Positions 53,294 to 60,906 of a DNA stretch of 64,000 nt are shown here, piece by piece. The stretch lies in the NCBI RefSeq assembly GCF_902506495.1, contig NZ_LR733265.1:808098-872097 (forward strand), written 5' to 3'. A program made the translations under genes and the position numbers. Under the pieces are notes generated by a model. It was not told the origin of the DNA. It searched no databases and was given only the letters and a program-made list of their open reading frames with translations. The DNA is from Pseudomonas sp. 8O (GTDB taxonomy: Bacteria > Pseudomonadota > Gammaproteobacteria > Pseudomonadales > Pseudomonadaceae). Position 1 is the stretch's first letter; each line of letters opens with the position of its first letter.

Positions 53294-54208
53294 ATGACCG
53301 CACTCAATCATTCGCGCCCGCTGGCGCTGTTCGGCCTGTTGCTGGCCAACCTTTGCTGGTCCGGCAATGCCCTGGTGGCGCGCGCCTTCGCGGGCGAGAT
53401 CGCCCCGTTCACCCTGTCGTTCTGGCGCTGGTGCCTGGCCCTGGCACTGTTGCTGCCTTTCGTCGCCATGCCGCTGTGGCGTCATCGTGTGGCAGTGCGC
53501 ACTGCCGGCTGGCGTCTGCTGGTGCTCGGCGGGCTGGGTATCGCCGGCTACAACTCGCTGCTCTACAGCGCGGCGCAGACCACGGCAGCCATCAACATCT
53601 CGCTGGTCAATACCTGCCTGCCGCTGGTGACATTCATCGGCGCCGGGCTGCTGCTCAATGAATGGCCGGCACGCCGCGCCTGGTGGGGCATGCTGGTGGC
53701 GGTGATGGGCCTGGCGGTGCTGATCAGCCAGGGGCAATGGAGCCGCCTGGCCAGCCTGTCGTTCAATCAGGGCGACCTGATCATGCTACTGGCGGTGGTC
53801 GACTGGGCGTTGTACTCGCTGCTGCTGCGGCGCTGGGCTGCTTACCTGCAGCCGATCCCGCCGCTGGCATTGCTGGGCGTGTTCATCCTGCTGGGCGTAC
53901 CGCTGATTCTGCCCTTCTATCTATACGAACTGAGCCAGGGCGCGCATCTGGCGCTCAACGCCGCCAACCTATCGGCTGTCGCCTACACTGCCGTGTTCGC
54001 CTCGCTGCTGGCCTACCTGGCCTGGAACCACGGCATCCGCGTGATCGGCGCGGCCAAGGCGGCGCTGACCAACTACCTGATGCCGGTATTCACCGCGTTG
54101 TTGGGGTGGGTGCTGCTGAACGAGAGCCTGCAGCTCTATCACTGGCTGGGTGCCGCGATGATCTTCGGCGGCCTGCTGCTGGCAACGCGGCCAGGCAAGA
54201 GCGCCTGA
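53294..54208 (+). CDS. EamA/DMT-family transporter
   Basis: Inner-membrane drug/metabolite exporter of 304 residues from the ATG at 53294 (MTALNHSRPLALFGLLLANLCWSGN); a longer frame adds ten unlikely residues. Ten hydrophobic helices form two EamA repeats. The first ends with GMLVAVMGLAVLIS and the second contains YTAVFASLLAYLAWNHGIRVIGAAKAALTNYLMPVFTALLGWVLLNE. The substrate cannot be read from sequence. Confidence 0.9.
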   Translation: MTALNHSRPLALFGLLLANLCWSGNALVARAFAGEIAPFTLSFWRWCLALALLLPFVAMPLWRHRVAVRTAGWRLLVLGGLGIAGYNSLLYSAAQTTAAINISLVNTCLPLVTFIGAGLLLNEWPARRAWWGMLVAVMGLAVLISQGQWSRLASLSFNQGDLIMLLAVVDWALYSLLLRRWAAYLQPIPPLALLGVFILLGVPLILPFYLYELSQGAHLALNAANLSAVAYTAVFASLLAYLAWNHGIRVIGAAKAALTNYLMPVFTALLGWVLLNESLQLYHWLGAAMIFGGLLLATRPGKSA

Positions 54209-54261
54209 AAATACCCCTGATTAGCGTAACGCTGTTCACAGAACGTCCTGCGCGCTTTGCT

Positions 54262-54287
54262 CCCCTCTCCCATTTATGGGAGAGGGG
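54262..54287. repeat. CCCCTCTCCC hairpin repeat
   Basis: A perfect inverted repeat of CCCCTCTCCCAT around a short loop, matching the copy at 29227-29252. It lies between the converging EamA and lipoprotein genes. Confidence 0.75.
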
Positions 54288-54368
54288 TTGGGTGAGAGGG
54301 CTGAAAACGCCGTAAGTCTGCCGGCCACCCCCGTCGAACGTGGCTCGGGGGAGGGGATGCTAGTTCTT

Positions 54369-54815
54369 TCACTCCGGCTTCAGCATCACGAAGGCCTCAC
54401 CGCCTTCACGATCATGCATCAGGATGAACGGCTGCCCGGCGATCATCATCTTCACCGGCACCTTGCGCGGCACCGTGGTGCCGGCGTTGATCGCCGCCGC
54501 GCTGAGCAACTGGCGAGTCAGGCTGTCATCCTCCTGCGCCTCGCTGGTCACCACGCATTCGTGGCTGACCTTGACCTGAATGCTCAGGCTCTTGTCCGCA
54601 TTGAAGCCGACGGTGGCGAAGCCCATATCGGTCATCTCGGTGATGCCATGCTGGCGCGCGATGCGATGCGCCTCGGCAAAGCTCGGCGCCGTCTGCAGGC
54701 AGATGTCGCGGAACGCCTTCACCACGGGAGAGGTGACCGGCACCGGCGGTTGCGAGCCCAGGTTGGCGCAAGCGCCGAGAAGGCCAACGCTGACAAGCAA
54801 GGCGAACGTTTTCAT
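54369..54815 (-). CDS. Putative lipoprotein, unknown function
   Basis: A 148-residue protein from the ATG at 54815 with lipobox LLGAC (MKTFALLVSVGLLGACANLG). The mature part has two further cysteines (RDICLQT, SHECVVT) that may pair, and mixed alpha/beta character ending QPFILMHDREGGEAFVMLKPE. No recognised domain. It is followed upstream on the same strand by another small protein gene and may be cotranscribed with it (25 bases between). Confidence 0.78.
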   Translation of the reverse strand: MKTFALLVSVGLLGACANLGSQPPVPVTSPVVKAFRDICLQTAPSFAEAHRIARQHGITEMTDMGFATVGFNADKSLSIQVKVSHECVVTSEAQEDDSLTRQLLSAAAINAGTTVPRKVPVKMMIAGQPFILMHDREGGEAFVMLKPE

Positions 54816-54840
54816 CACATCATTCCTTAATGAAGGGTGT

Positions 54841-55005
54841 TCAGGGTTGCTGGCAAAGATCATGCCCCAGCAACTGCGACGCCAGCCCTTTGGCCAAAAA
54901 GGTTTCTACCACGCGGCCATCGCCGCATTCGGTCTTGTGGCCGAGGGCGAAACCGATGGAAAGCAACACGAATAGCGCCAGGCCGATATTCTGGATGGGC
55001 GTCAT
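54841..55005 (-). CDS. Small membrane protein (54 residues)
   Basis: A short gene starting MTPIQNIGLALFVLLSIGFALGH, i.e. one N-terminal transmembrane helix. A 30-residue soluble tail with two cysteines (TECGDG, HDLCQQP) follows. Same strand and adjacent to the lipoprotein gene. The RBS is weak (GCGAG), which lowers confidence. Function unknown. Confidence 0.6.
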   Translation of the reverse strand: MTPIQNIGLALFVLLSIGFALGHKTECGDGRVVETFLAKGLASQLLGHDLCQQP

Positions 55006-55142
55006 GACAGGGCTCGCAGGATAAACAATGGGGCAGGATGAACAGGCGGGCAGGGGATGGCAAGTGCCAATGCACGCCCCTGGCGCTGTCGGCTCGGCAA
55101 GCCGATACTGGCTATCACGTAAACCGGGCAAGGGACTGTGCA

Positions 55143-55499
55143 ATGAAGAAACTGATCATCATCCTGCTGTTGGGCGCCGCTTTCTGGCAGTTCTATCTGA
55201 GCAAGCCCGGTAGTCCGGTGATCAGCAACATCGCCAGCGATGGCTCGGTGATGGACAATCCGGTGGTCACCCAGCCAGGTTCGTCCACCTTCTCGCTGGA
55301 CAGTCTGCGCCCCTCACCCTCGATCAGCCAACCCGCAGCCCAGGTCGCCAGCAAGCAGTATCGTTGCGATGGCCGAGTTCACTGCTCGCAGATGACCTCC
55401 TGCGCCGAAGCCACCTTCTTTCTGCGCAACTGCCCCGGCACCAAGATGGACGGCGACAACGATGGTGTGCCCTGTGAAGGGCAATGGTGCGGGCGTTAG
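55143..55499 (+). CDS. Secreted Excalibur-domain protein
   Basis: A 118-residue protein with an N-terminal signal or anchor (MKKLIIILLLGAAFWQFYLS), a Ser/Pro-rich linker and a C-terminal Excalibur calcium-binding domain. The domain is recognisable from its four-cysteine frame and the loop DGDNDGVPCEGQWC. The ATG at 55143 is preferred over upstream in-frame starts that lack a signal. Excalibur domains are often found on extracellular nucleases, but no nuclease is attached here. Its stop overlaps the converging gene by 4 bases. Confidence 0.82.
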   Translation: MKKLIIILLLGAAFWQFYLSKPGSPVISNIASDGSVMDNPVVTQPGSSTFSLDSLRPSPSISQPAAQVASKQYRCDGRVHCSQMTSCAEATFFLRNCPGTKMDGDNDGVPCEGQWCGR

Positions 55500-55723
55500 G
55501 GCAGGGTGATCGACAGATTGCTCAGCGCAAGCTGGGCGACAAGCAGCCAGGCAACCGCACTGATGACGCCCAGCACGCTGTAGCCGACGACGATACCAAT
55601 CGCGATCTGCTTCCATAGCCCGGCGTAGCGGTTGGGTTCGTGTCGGTAATGCGTCGGCATGTCGCGCTCCGCCCGCAGATCGTCGAAGTCGTCTCTCGCT
55701 CTCAAGGTGTTCTCCCGGTTCAT
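55496..55723 (-). CDS. Small single-span membrane protein, unknown function
   Basis: A 75-residue protein from the ATG at 55723. It has a charged N-terminal part (MNRENTLRARDDFDDLRAE) and one C-terminal transmembrane helix (IAIGIVVGYSVLGVISAVAWLLVAQLAL). AGAAC/GGGAG-like purines precede the start. A longer frame upstream looks unlike protein. The stop overlaps the converging Excalibur gene. Function unknown. Confidence 0.6.
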   Translation of the reverse strand: MNRENTLRARDDFDDLRAERDMPTHYRHEPNRYAGLWKQIAIGIVVGYSVLGVISAVAWLLVAQLALSNLSITLP

Positions 55724-55940
55724 GGGCAAGCGCGCGGCGGCGCTGCAGCCTTCTGGAGGCGGATTTTCCGGCATCGCCCGACAGCCCCGCAAGCACCGTT
55801 CGGGCTGCTGCAATGCGCGCAACTTCCGGCAACCGACTTGCCTGGCTGCCAGTGATTGGTTGAACCAGGTATCGTTGATCACTCGGGAGCAGTCCTGTCA
55901 TGCGCGCAACATGACGCTTGATCGTAAAAAAGGAGTTCAC

Positions 55941-56477
55941 ATGGATACCGAGCTGCCTCACTTTCCCTATCACAAGGACCCTCTGGCTACTGGCGCCATA
56001 AAGGCCAGCGATGCGCTTTGTCGTTGCTGTGGGCTGGCGCGGGGTTATATCTACGCGGCCTCGGTCTATTCCAGGGAGGAGCTGAGAGACCGGCTTTGCC
56101 CGTGGTGCATTGCCGATGGCAGTGCAGCCAAGCGTTTCGAGGCCTCCTTCATCGAACATCACGCATTGGCCGAATCGGGAGTGGCCGACTCCGTCATCGA
56201 AGAAATCGACCTTCGCACGCCAGGCTACTTTTCCTGGCAGGGCGCGACTTGGCTGGCGCACTGCAATGATGCTTGCGAGTTTCATGGCGATGCCACCGTG
56301 GAGGACGTGCGCCAGGCGAGCGCTGCGACCAAGCAGCAATGGATGCAGGATTACGAGCAGGCAGAGCAAGACTGGGAGTGGGCAACCAGAGGCTACCAAC
56401 CGGGTGGCGACTCGGCGTTTTACAAATTCGTCTGCAAGCATTGCCAATTGGTCATGTTTGCCTGGGATCTCAGCTAA
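55941..56477 (+). CDS. CbrC family protein (UPF0167)
   Basis: A 178-residue protein with a strong RBS (AAGGAG) before the ATG at 55941. The family start LPHFPYHKDPLATGAIKAS is followed by zinc-binding pairs CRCC and LCPWC, and later FVCKHC. E. coli CbrC is a CreBC-regulated protein linked to colicin E2 resistance; whether this homologue does the same is unknown. It is the last chromosomal protein gene before the tRNA-Met and prophage. Confidence 0.85.
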   Translation: MDTELPHFPYHKDPLATGAIKASDALCRCCGLARGYIYAASVYSREELRDRLCPWCIADGSAAKRFEASFIEHHALAESGVADSVIEEIDLRTPGYFSWQGATWLAHCNDACEFHGDATVEDVRQASAATKQQWMQDYEQAEQDWEWATRGYQPGGDSAFYKFVCKHCQLVMFAWDLS

Positions 56478-56574
56478 CGGCCGGCGGTTCTGTCGTCCAG
56501 GTAGCAGCCTGGAGCCTGCCCAGGCGCCACAGCCTAACCGCTTGATAAAACGTAAATTTATCGATGATCTGGGG

Positions 56575-56603
56575 TTGACAGCGGTAGGCGAGACGCGGAC
56601 AAT
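56575..56603 (+). promoter_or_regulatory. Sigma-70 promoter of the tRNA-Met gene
   Basis: Perfect -35 TTGACA at 56575-56580, 17-base spacer, -10 GACAAT at 56598-56603. The tRNA begins 11 bases later. Confidence 0.8.
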
Positions 56604-56613
56604 GCGCGCCGTT

Positions 56614-56690
56614 GGCTACATAGCTCAGTTGGTTAGAGCGCAGCATTCATAATGCTGATGTCCCAGGTTCAAGTCCCGGTGTAGCCACCA
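56614..56690 (+). tRNA. tRNA-Met (CAT anticodon, elongator)
   Basis: A 77-base gene with a perfect acceptor stem (GGCTACA at 56614-56620 with TGTAGCC at 56680-56686) and encoded CCA. The D-loop is AGCTCAGTTGGTTAGAGC, the anticodon CAT is at 56648-56650, and the T-arm contains GGTTCAAGTCC. The sequence resembles elongator rather than initiator tRNA-Met. It is intact and adjacent to the integrase end of a prophage, so its 3' end is the presumed attachment site. Confidence 0.96.
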
Positions 56691-56698
56691 TATTTATC

Positions 56699-56724
56699 AA
56701 AGGGTTAGCTTCGGCTAGCCCTTT
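56699..56724 (+). terminator. Hairpin after tRNA-Met
   Basis: AAAGGGTTAGC and GCTAGCCCTTT form an 11-bp stem (one G-T pair) with a TTCG loop, eight bases after the tRNA. A short T-rich stretch follows. It probably terminates the tRNA transcript. Confidence 0.7.
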
Positions 56725-56739
56725 GTCGTTTCTGGGGTA

Positions 56740-56769
56740 GTGACTACGAAGTGACTACGCCACGACTAC
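56740..56769. repeat. Short tandem repeats near the presumed attachment site
   Basis: GTGACTACG occurs at 56740-56748 and 56751-56759, with a related CACGACTAC at 56761-56769, giving an 11-10-base period. They lie between the tRNA and the first prophage gene, where recombinase arm sites would be expected. Confidence 0.5.
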
Positions 56770-57215
56770 TTGTCAACTGAGCCGTCTCGCAAGCGAGCGA
56801 GTAGAGCTGCCTCTTGAACCTGCCAGATTTTGGGGGCTGCATAGCCCACAATGAATGAAAGGCCCCAAATCTTGGCAAATACAGCCCCGGTTTGGTGAAG
56901 AGTGCCGACAAAGTAAAGCCCGAATACAAAACCCAGAATCGCGCCGAGAAATAGGCGAAGGGTAAGCCATACCCCTCTGACCTCACGTAACTCAGGCGAG
57001 GCTATTTTCATGATGCCTTCTTTGTTAGGAGGGCTATCAGGATGAATAGTGGCTGCAATTGCTTGGGCGAAGCTGCCAGCCACAGAGCCTATTGTGCAGG
57101 CCAATAGTAGGTAGTAGTCGAAGGGAGTAAACCCTATTGCGCTGAGCACTATTAACGTCCCTGCTAATGCTGAAATAAGCGCAAACAGTAGCAGATAAAG
57201 AAGGTTAATTCGCAT
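56766..57215 (-). CDS. Four-helix membrane protein, possible prophage cargo
   Basis: A 149-residue protein from the ATG at 57215, which overlaps the integrase end by 11 bases. Hydrophobic helices are visible in INLLYLLLFALISALAGTLIVLSAIG, DYYLLLACTIGSVAGSFAQAIAA, LFLGAILGFVFGLYFVG and IWGLSFIVGYAAP. A charged loop separates the pairs. The base composition is lower in GC than neighbouring phage genes. No known phage role is recognisable. Its position between integrase and attachment site is typical for accessory (moron) genes such as superinfection-exclusion or defence factors; that is inference. Confidence 0.72.
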   Translation of the reverse strand: MRINLLYLLLFALISALAGTLIVLSAIGFTPFDYYLLLACTIGSVAGSFAQAIAATIHPDSPPNKEGIMKIASPELREVRGVWLTLRLFLGAILGFVFGLYFVGTLHQTGAVFAKIWGLSFIVGYAAPKIWQVQEAALLARLRDGSVDK

Positions 57216-58197
57216 GGAGATGGCCTGACTGTGTGAGAGGGGAGAGCCTAAGCGCCGACTCCAGATGATCAGGCGACAGGTGTGCATAGCGCATGGTCAT
57301 CGTTATGGTCGAGTGCCCGAGGATGCGTTGCAGACCCAGGATGTCACCACCGCCCATCATGTAATGGCTTGCGAAGGTGTGCCGGAGGATGTGGGTCATC
57401 TGGCCAGGTGTGTGGAAGCCGCAACGCTGGTAAGCAGATCGGAATGCAGACCGGCAGGGCATGAACAGCCGACCATTCCCCGGCATCCCCACCTTTAACG
57501 CAATCTCTTCGACCTCTTTGGGGATCGGCACCGACCGGGACTGACGGTTTTTGGTCCGGTGAAAGTGGGCCTTACCGCCGAACAGGGCACCCCGTGACAG
57601 GGATTCCGCTTCGTCCCATCGGGCACCTGTGGCCAAGCAGATCAGCGCAACCGGGTAGGTATGGTTGTTGGTCGAGCGCTTGCACTCTTCCAGCAGTTGT
57701 TCGACCTGTTGCAGGGTCAGAAACGTCAGCTCGGTCTGATCTGTCTTGATCTGACGAACCTTGGCCAGTGGGTTGTTGCCGACCCAGGCACCCAGGCGGA
57801 TCAGTTCGGAGAAGACCGCCGACAGGTAACGCTGTTCATGGTTGACGGTGTGCGGGCTGACGTCCTTGAGGCGTGTCTGGCGATAGCGTGCCCAGGCGAG
57901 GGCATCGAAGTTGGAGGCCATCGGATTGCCGAGGCGTTCGACAGTGGCGAGGGTACGAGCAAGACGATGCTTGGCATCCTTGAGCGAGCAGCCGTGCAGG
58001 TCATGCCAGAGCGTCACCAGATCGGACAGGCGATCATCGAGCGGCCGGCCGGTAGCGTTGAGACTGGCGAAGAACTCCGATTCATAGCGCTGGGCTGCGG
58101 CCTTGGTCTTGAAACCCTTCTTGCGAATACGACGACCCGAGCGACCGTTTTCGTAGAAGTCAGCGGTCCAGGTGTTGCCGTCTTTCCTGGCCGTCAT
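57205..58197 (-). CDS. Tyrosine-type site-specific integrase
   Basis: A phage integrase of 330 residues from the ATG at 58197, which overlaps the rep stop (ATGA). The N-terminal arm/core-binding part is Lys/Arg-rich. The catalytic domain has Arg193 in TGARWDEA, Lys216, His269-x-x-Arg272 in HILRHTFASHYM, His295 in ILGHSTI and the nucleophile Tyr304 in MRYAHL. All catalytic residues are present. It should recombine phage DNA into the adjacent tRNA-Met gene. Confidence 0.94.
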   Translation of the reverse strand: MTARKDGNTWTADFYENGRSGRRIRKKGFKTKAAAQRYESEFFASLNATGRPLDDRLSDLVTLWHDLHGCSLKDAKHRLARTLATVERLGNPMASNFDALAWARYRQTRLKDVSPHTVNHEQRYLSAVFSELIRLGAWVGNNPLAKVRQIKTDQTELTFLTLQQVEQLLEECKRSTNNHTYPVALICLATGARWDEAESLSRGALFGGKAHFHRTKNRQSRSVPIPKEVEEIALKVGMPGNGRLFMPCRSAFRSAYQRCGFHTPGQMTHILRHTFASHYMMGGGDILGLQRILGHSTITMTMRYAHLSPDHLESALRLSPLTQSGHLHAN

Positions 58198-59477
58198 ACA
58201 GCACGCCCCCAACGCACATGGCGTTCCTCCAGGATGCCTTTGATGTGCTTATACAGCCCGTCTTCGTCCATGCCCTTGGCGGCATAGTGGTCGCGGATCA
58301 CCGGCCAGCACTCCCAATCCTTGAGCCGATAGAAAGCCTTTCTAGCGCCCACTCGCTCCCGTGCCAGCAGGCTTACGAAGTTTCCCAGGAACAGTTCCAC
58401 GTTCTTGCCGGAGAAGCCCCGCGAGGTCTTGTATTGGCGCTTGTACTCGGTTTCGTCCACCAGGGAATCCACCGGCAGATCGACGCGCACATCGTCACGG
58501 ATCAGCGTCCAAATGGGCTCAAAGTAGCCAGGGCGAGCCAGCAGCTTGAATTGGCGCAGGCCATAGCGCCACAGGCCGTCTAGGTGCGGTGCGAAGGCGG
58601 CGTAGCTGTTGGTTTCGATGGTTTCGCCGCTCTGCAGGTCGAACGAGCCAGAGGCGAATTGCTGGATGACAGAGTGGTGATAACGCAGCTCTACGCGCCA
58701 CACGTCTTGCTCGGGGTCGTAGTTGTCCGGGTCGCCTTCGTCGAAGCTGTCGCGACGCTTCCAGACGTTTTCCCAATAGTCGAGCTTGTCGATGGAGCGG
58801 GCCTGTTCGGTTTTGTTGTAGATACCGAGCTGGACGCCACCAGCAGAGCCGAACAGGTACGACTGGCCTTTGCCGTAGGTGGCAGACTCCAGGGTCCACT
58901 GGATTTCCTTGATGCCGGAGATATCACGGGCTGAGCGGGCACGGCAGTGCATGCGGGCGACCAGATCGGCGGGCGGTTGCCAGCCCTGCAGGTCTAGCGC
59001 GAGGTGGACCGCGCATTGGTTGCGTTCGACGTTCGTCAGTACGTGGCTGGCGTAGTAATCCAGACGTTCCTGCAGGCGCTCGGGGCAGAACTGGTCGATA
59101 GCATGCGGAGATACCTCGATTTTCAGGTGGGGGCCGATGTTCTCGATTTTGGCGTTGAAGTTTTTGACCAGCAGGATGATGCCGAGGTCTGCGTTCTGAA
59201 GCTTGTACTGATAACCAGAATCCTTGCTGACGCGACCCGAGTGCCAGCGCTGGCCAGCGAAATCGACGATGGTGCCGGGCTTCTCGAACAGGCTCATGAT
59301 TTCCGGGCGGATCAGGCCGCGATACAACTGGCGGACGGTATCGACGCTACAGGCAAGGATTCGGACGTTGGACAGATCCACGAAACCACCCGCCCGAGGA
59401 TCACAGAACAGACGACTATTCGGGTTCTCTTTCCCGGTTTCGATATCAATGCGGTAGTAGTCCTTTGGTGCGCTCAT
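58194..59477 (-). CDS. Rolling-circle replication initiation protein (inovirus Rep)
   Basis: A 427-residue protein resembling the Rep_trans/phage CRI group of replication initiators. Recognisable segments are AVHLALDLQGW around residues 156-166 and the GIYNKTEQ motif around 218-225, with a candidate catalytic Tyr220. A C-terminal basic helical part follows. It would nick the double-stranded replicative form to start rolling-circle synthesis. Its start is about 50 bases from two tandem hairpins, and its stop overlaps the integrase start. Confidence 0.86.
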   Translation of the reverse strand: MSAPKDYYRIDIETGKENPNSRLFCDPRAGGFVDLSNVRILACSVDTVRQLYRGLIRPEIMSLFEKPGTIVDFAGQRWHSGRVSKDSGYQYKLQNADLGIILLVKNFNAKIENIGPHLKIEVSPHAIDQFCPERLQERLDYYASHVLTNVERNQCAVHLALDLQGWQPPADLVARMHCRARSARDISGIKEIQWTLESATYGKGQSYLFGSAGGVQLGIYNKTEQARSIDKLDYWENVWKRRDSFDEGDPDNYDPEQDVWRVELRYHHSVIQQFASGSFDLQSGETIETNSYAAFAPHLDGLWRYGLRQFKLLARPGYFEPIWTLIRDDVRVDLPVDSLVDETEYKRQYKTSRGFSGKNVELFLGNFVSLLARERVGARKAFYRLKDWECWPVIRDHYAAKGMDEDGLYKHIKGILEERHVRWGRAV

Positions 59478-59523
59478 TCTCTGTATCTCTCTGGTGTAAC
59501 GTGGTTACTAAAATCGGTTTATC

Positions 59524-59571
59524 TGACGTGCTACAGGGACGTCAGCGCGCCTAGCGGTCGGCTAGGCGCGC
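59524..59571. other. Two adjacent perfect hairpins, candidate phage origin
   Basis: TGACGT (59524-59529) pairs with ACGTCA (59539-59544) around a 9-base loop. Directly next to it GCGCGCCTAGC (59545-59555) pairs with GCTAGGCGCGC (59561-59571) around a 5-base loop. The second hairpin contains the secretin stop codon. There is no U-tract, so a terminator is less likely. Filamentous phage origins and packaging signals are clusters of such hairpins near the replication gene. Confidence 0.5.
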
Positions 59572-60900
59572 GGTCCCACCGGCTGCGCCGAAGTGCCCGC
59601 GCGCCTGCTCGACCGCGTGCGGAACCAGCGGACTTACTGCATCAGGAACAGCTACCCCTCTTTCCTCGGTGTGTATGGCTGCGGTGAGCAGTACAACGAG
59701 GTTCGTTCCACGGGTGCGGACGGAGGTGGAGCGGAAGGCGTGGCCGATCACGGGGATATCGGAGAGGAAGGGCACACGGGAGACGGATTTGTCCCGTTGC
59801 TCTGATCGGAGACCACCCAGGAGCACGCCCCCGCCATCGGGCAACTGGACCTTGGTGGTGATGCGGCGGGTGTTGGTGATGATGTCGGCAGCACTGCGAT
59901 CATCAGAGACGGTCGAGGCGGATTGATTGACGCTGAGTTCGATAGCCCCTGATGGCGTGATGAAGGGCGTTACATCGAGTGAGACACCCACATCCTGGCG
60001 GACGATGGTTTGAAAGGGATCAGAGGCCGGCGTAGATCCACTGGTGGTTTGCCCGGTGATGAACGGGACGTTCTGGCCGACGACGATGGAGGCAGCTTCC
60101 CGGTTGAGGGTGAGCAGCTGGGGCGTTGAGAGGATGCGGTTGTTGCCGCTGACTTTGACCGCCTGCAGGAAGGCCGACAGGGTTGGCCCGTTGAAGGTGA
60201 GGCTGAATCCCAGGTCGGACTTGTCGGAGCCGCGCAGGCTGATGCCACCCAGGTCGGTTCGGTCATTCTTGGCACCGATATTGAGGCCGAGGGCTTCGAA
60301 GTCGTTGTCGGCCAGCTCAGCCACAACGGCGGTGATGACGACTTGGCGACGTGGTTTGTCGATTTCCCCGAGCAGGCTTTCGACCGTATCGAGCTGCTGC
60401 TGTGTGGCGGTGACGATGACGGCGTTTGAAGTCGGTGAGGGTGTAGCCATCAGCGACGGCATACCGCTTTCGTTGCGCTCGGTTTGTGCCCGCAGTACGT
60501 CGAGGATGGATTGATAGGCGAAGTCGGCTTGCAGGTGCTGGAGCTGGAAGACGCGGGTTTTGAGTTCCAGCGGTTCGGGTACGGGCTGCGCGCTGATCAG
60601 CAGCGTATTGCCGCGTGACGTGAGGTGAAAGCCAGATGACGCGACGGCGTTACCAATCAGGGCTTCTAGCTCAGCATCGTTGCTGTAGGTGGCGAAGATG
60701 CTGATAGGCGCACTGCGGATATCCGAGCCGACTACCACGGACTTGTTGAGCATCTGTGACGACCACTCAACGAAGTCTTGCAAGGTGGCGTCATACAGCT
60801 CGATGCGTTCGGCTGATTTGGCCGGTGCCGTGAGTACCAGGAAGAGCAGCATCGGCAGCAGGAAGAACAGGGCAAAGGACTTATCCGAACGATCAATCAT
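59551..60900 (-). CDS. Phage-encoded secretin (pIV-like export channel)
   Basis: Outer-membrane channel of 449 residues for extrusion of the filamentous virion. A signal peptide (to about residue 30, PAKSA-ERIE) is followed by N0/N1-type domains (VEWSSQMLNKSVVVGSDI, then FQLQHLQADFAYQSILDVL and SNAVIVTATQQQLDTVESLL). The secretin core has ILSTPQLLTLN, NVPFITG, GGVLLGGL and the signature VPFLSDIPVIGHAFR near 376-390. It is seven bases after the Zot gene. The short C-terminal tail is unusual and partly encoded within the hairpin region. Confidence 0.94.
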   Translation of the reverse strand: MIDRSDKSFALFFLLPMLLFLVLTAPAKSAERIELYDATLQDFVEWSSQMLNKSVVVGSDIRSAPISIFATYSNDAELEALIGNAVASSGFHLTSRGNTLLISAQPVPEPLELKTRVFQLQHLQADFAYQSILDVLRAQTERNESGMPSLMATPSPTSNAVIVTATQQQLDTVESLLGEIDKPRRQVVITAVVAELADNDFEALGLNIGAKNDRTDLGGISLRGSDKSDLGFSLTFNGPTLSAFLQAVKVSGNNRILSTPQLLTLNREAASIVVGQNVPFITGQTTSGSTPASDPFQTIVRQDVGVSLDVTPFITPSGAIELSVNQSASTVSDDRSAADIITNTRRITTKVQLPDGGGVLLGGLRSEQRDKSVSRVPFLSDIPVIGHAFRSTSVRTRGTNLVVLLTAAIHTEERGVAVPDAVSPLVPHAVEQARGHFGAAGGTARLADR

Positions 60901-60906
60901 GGCGGA

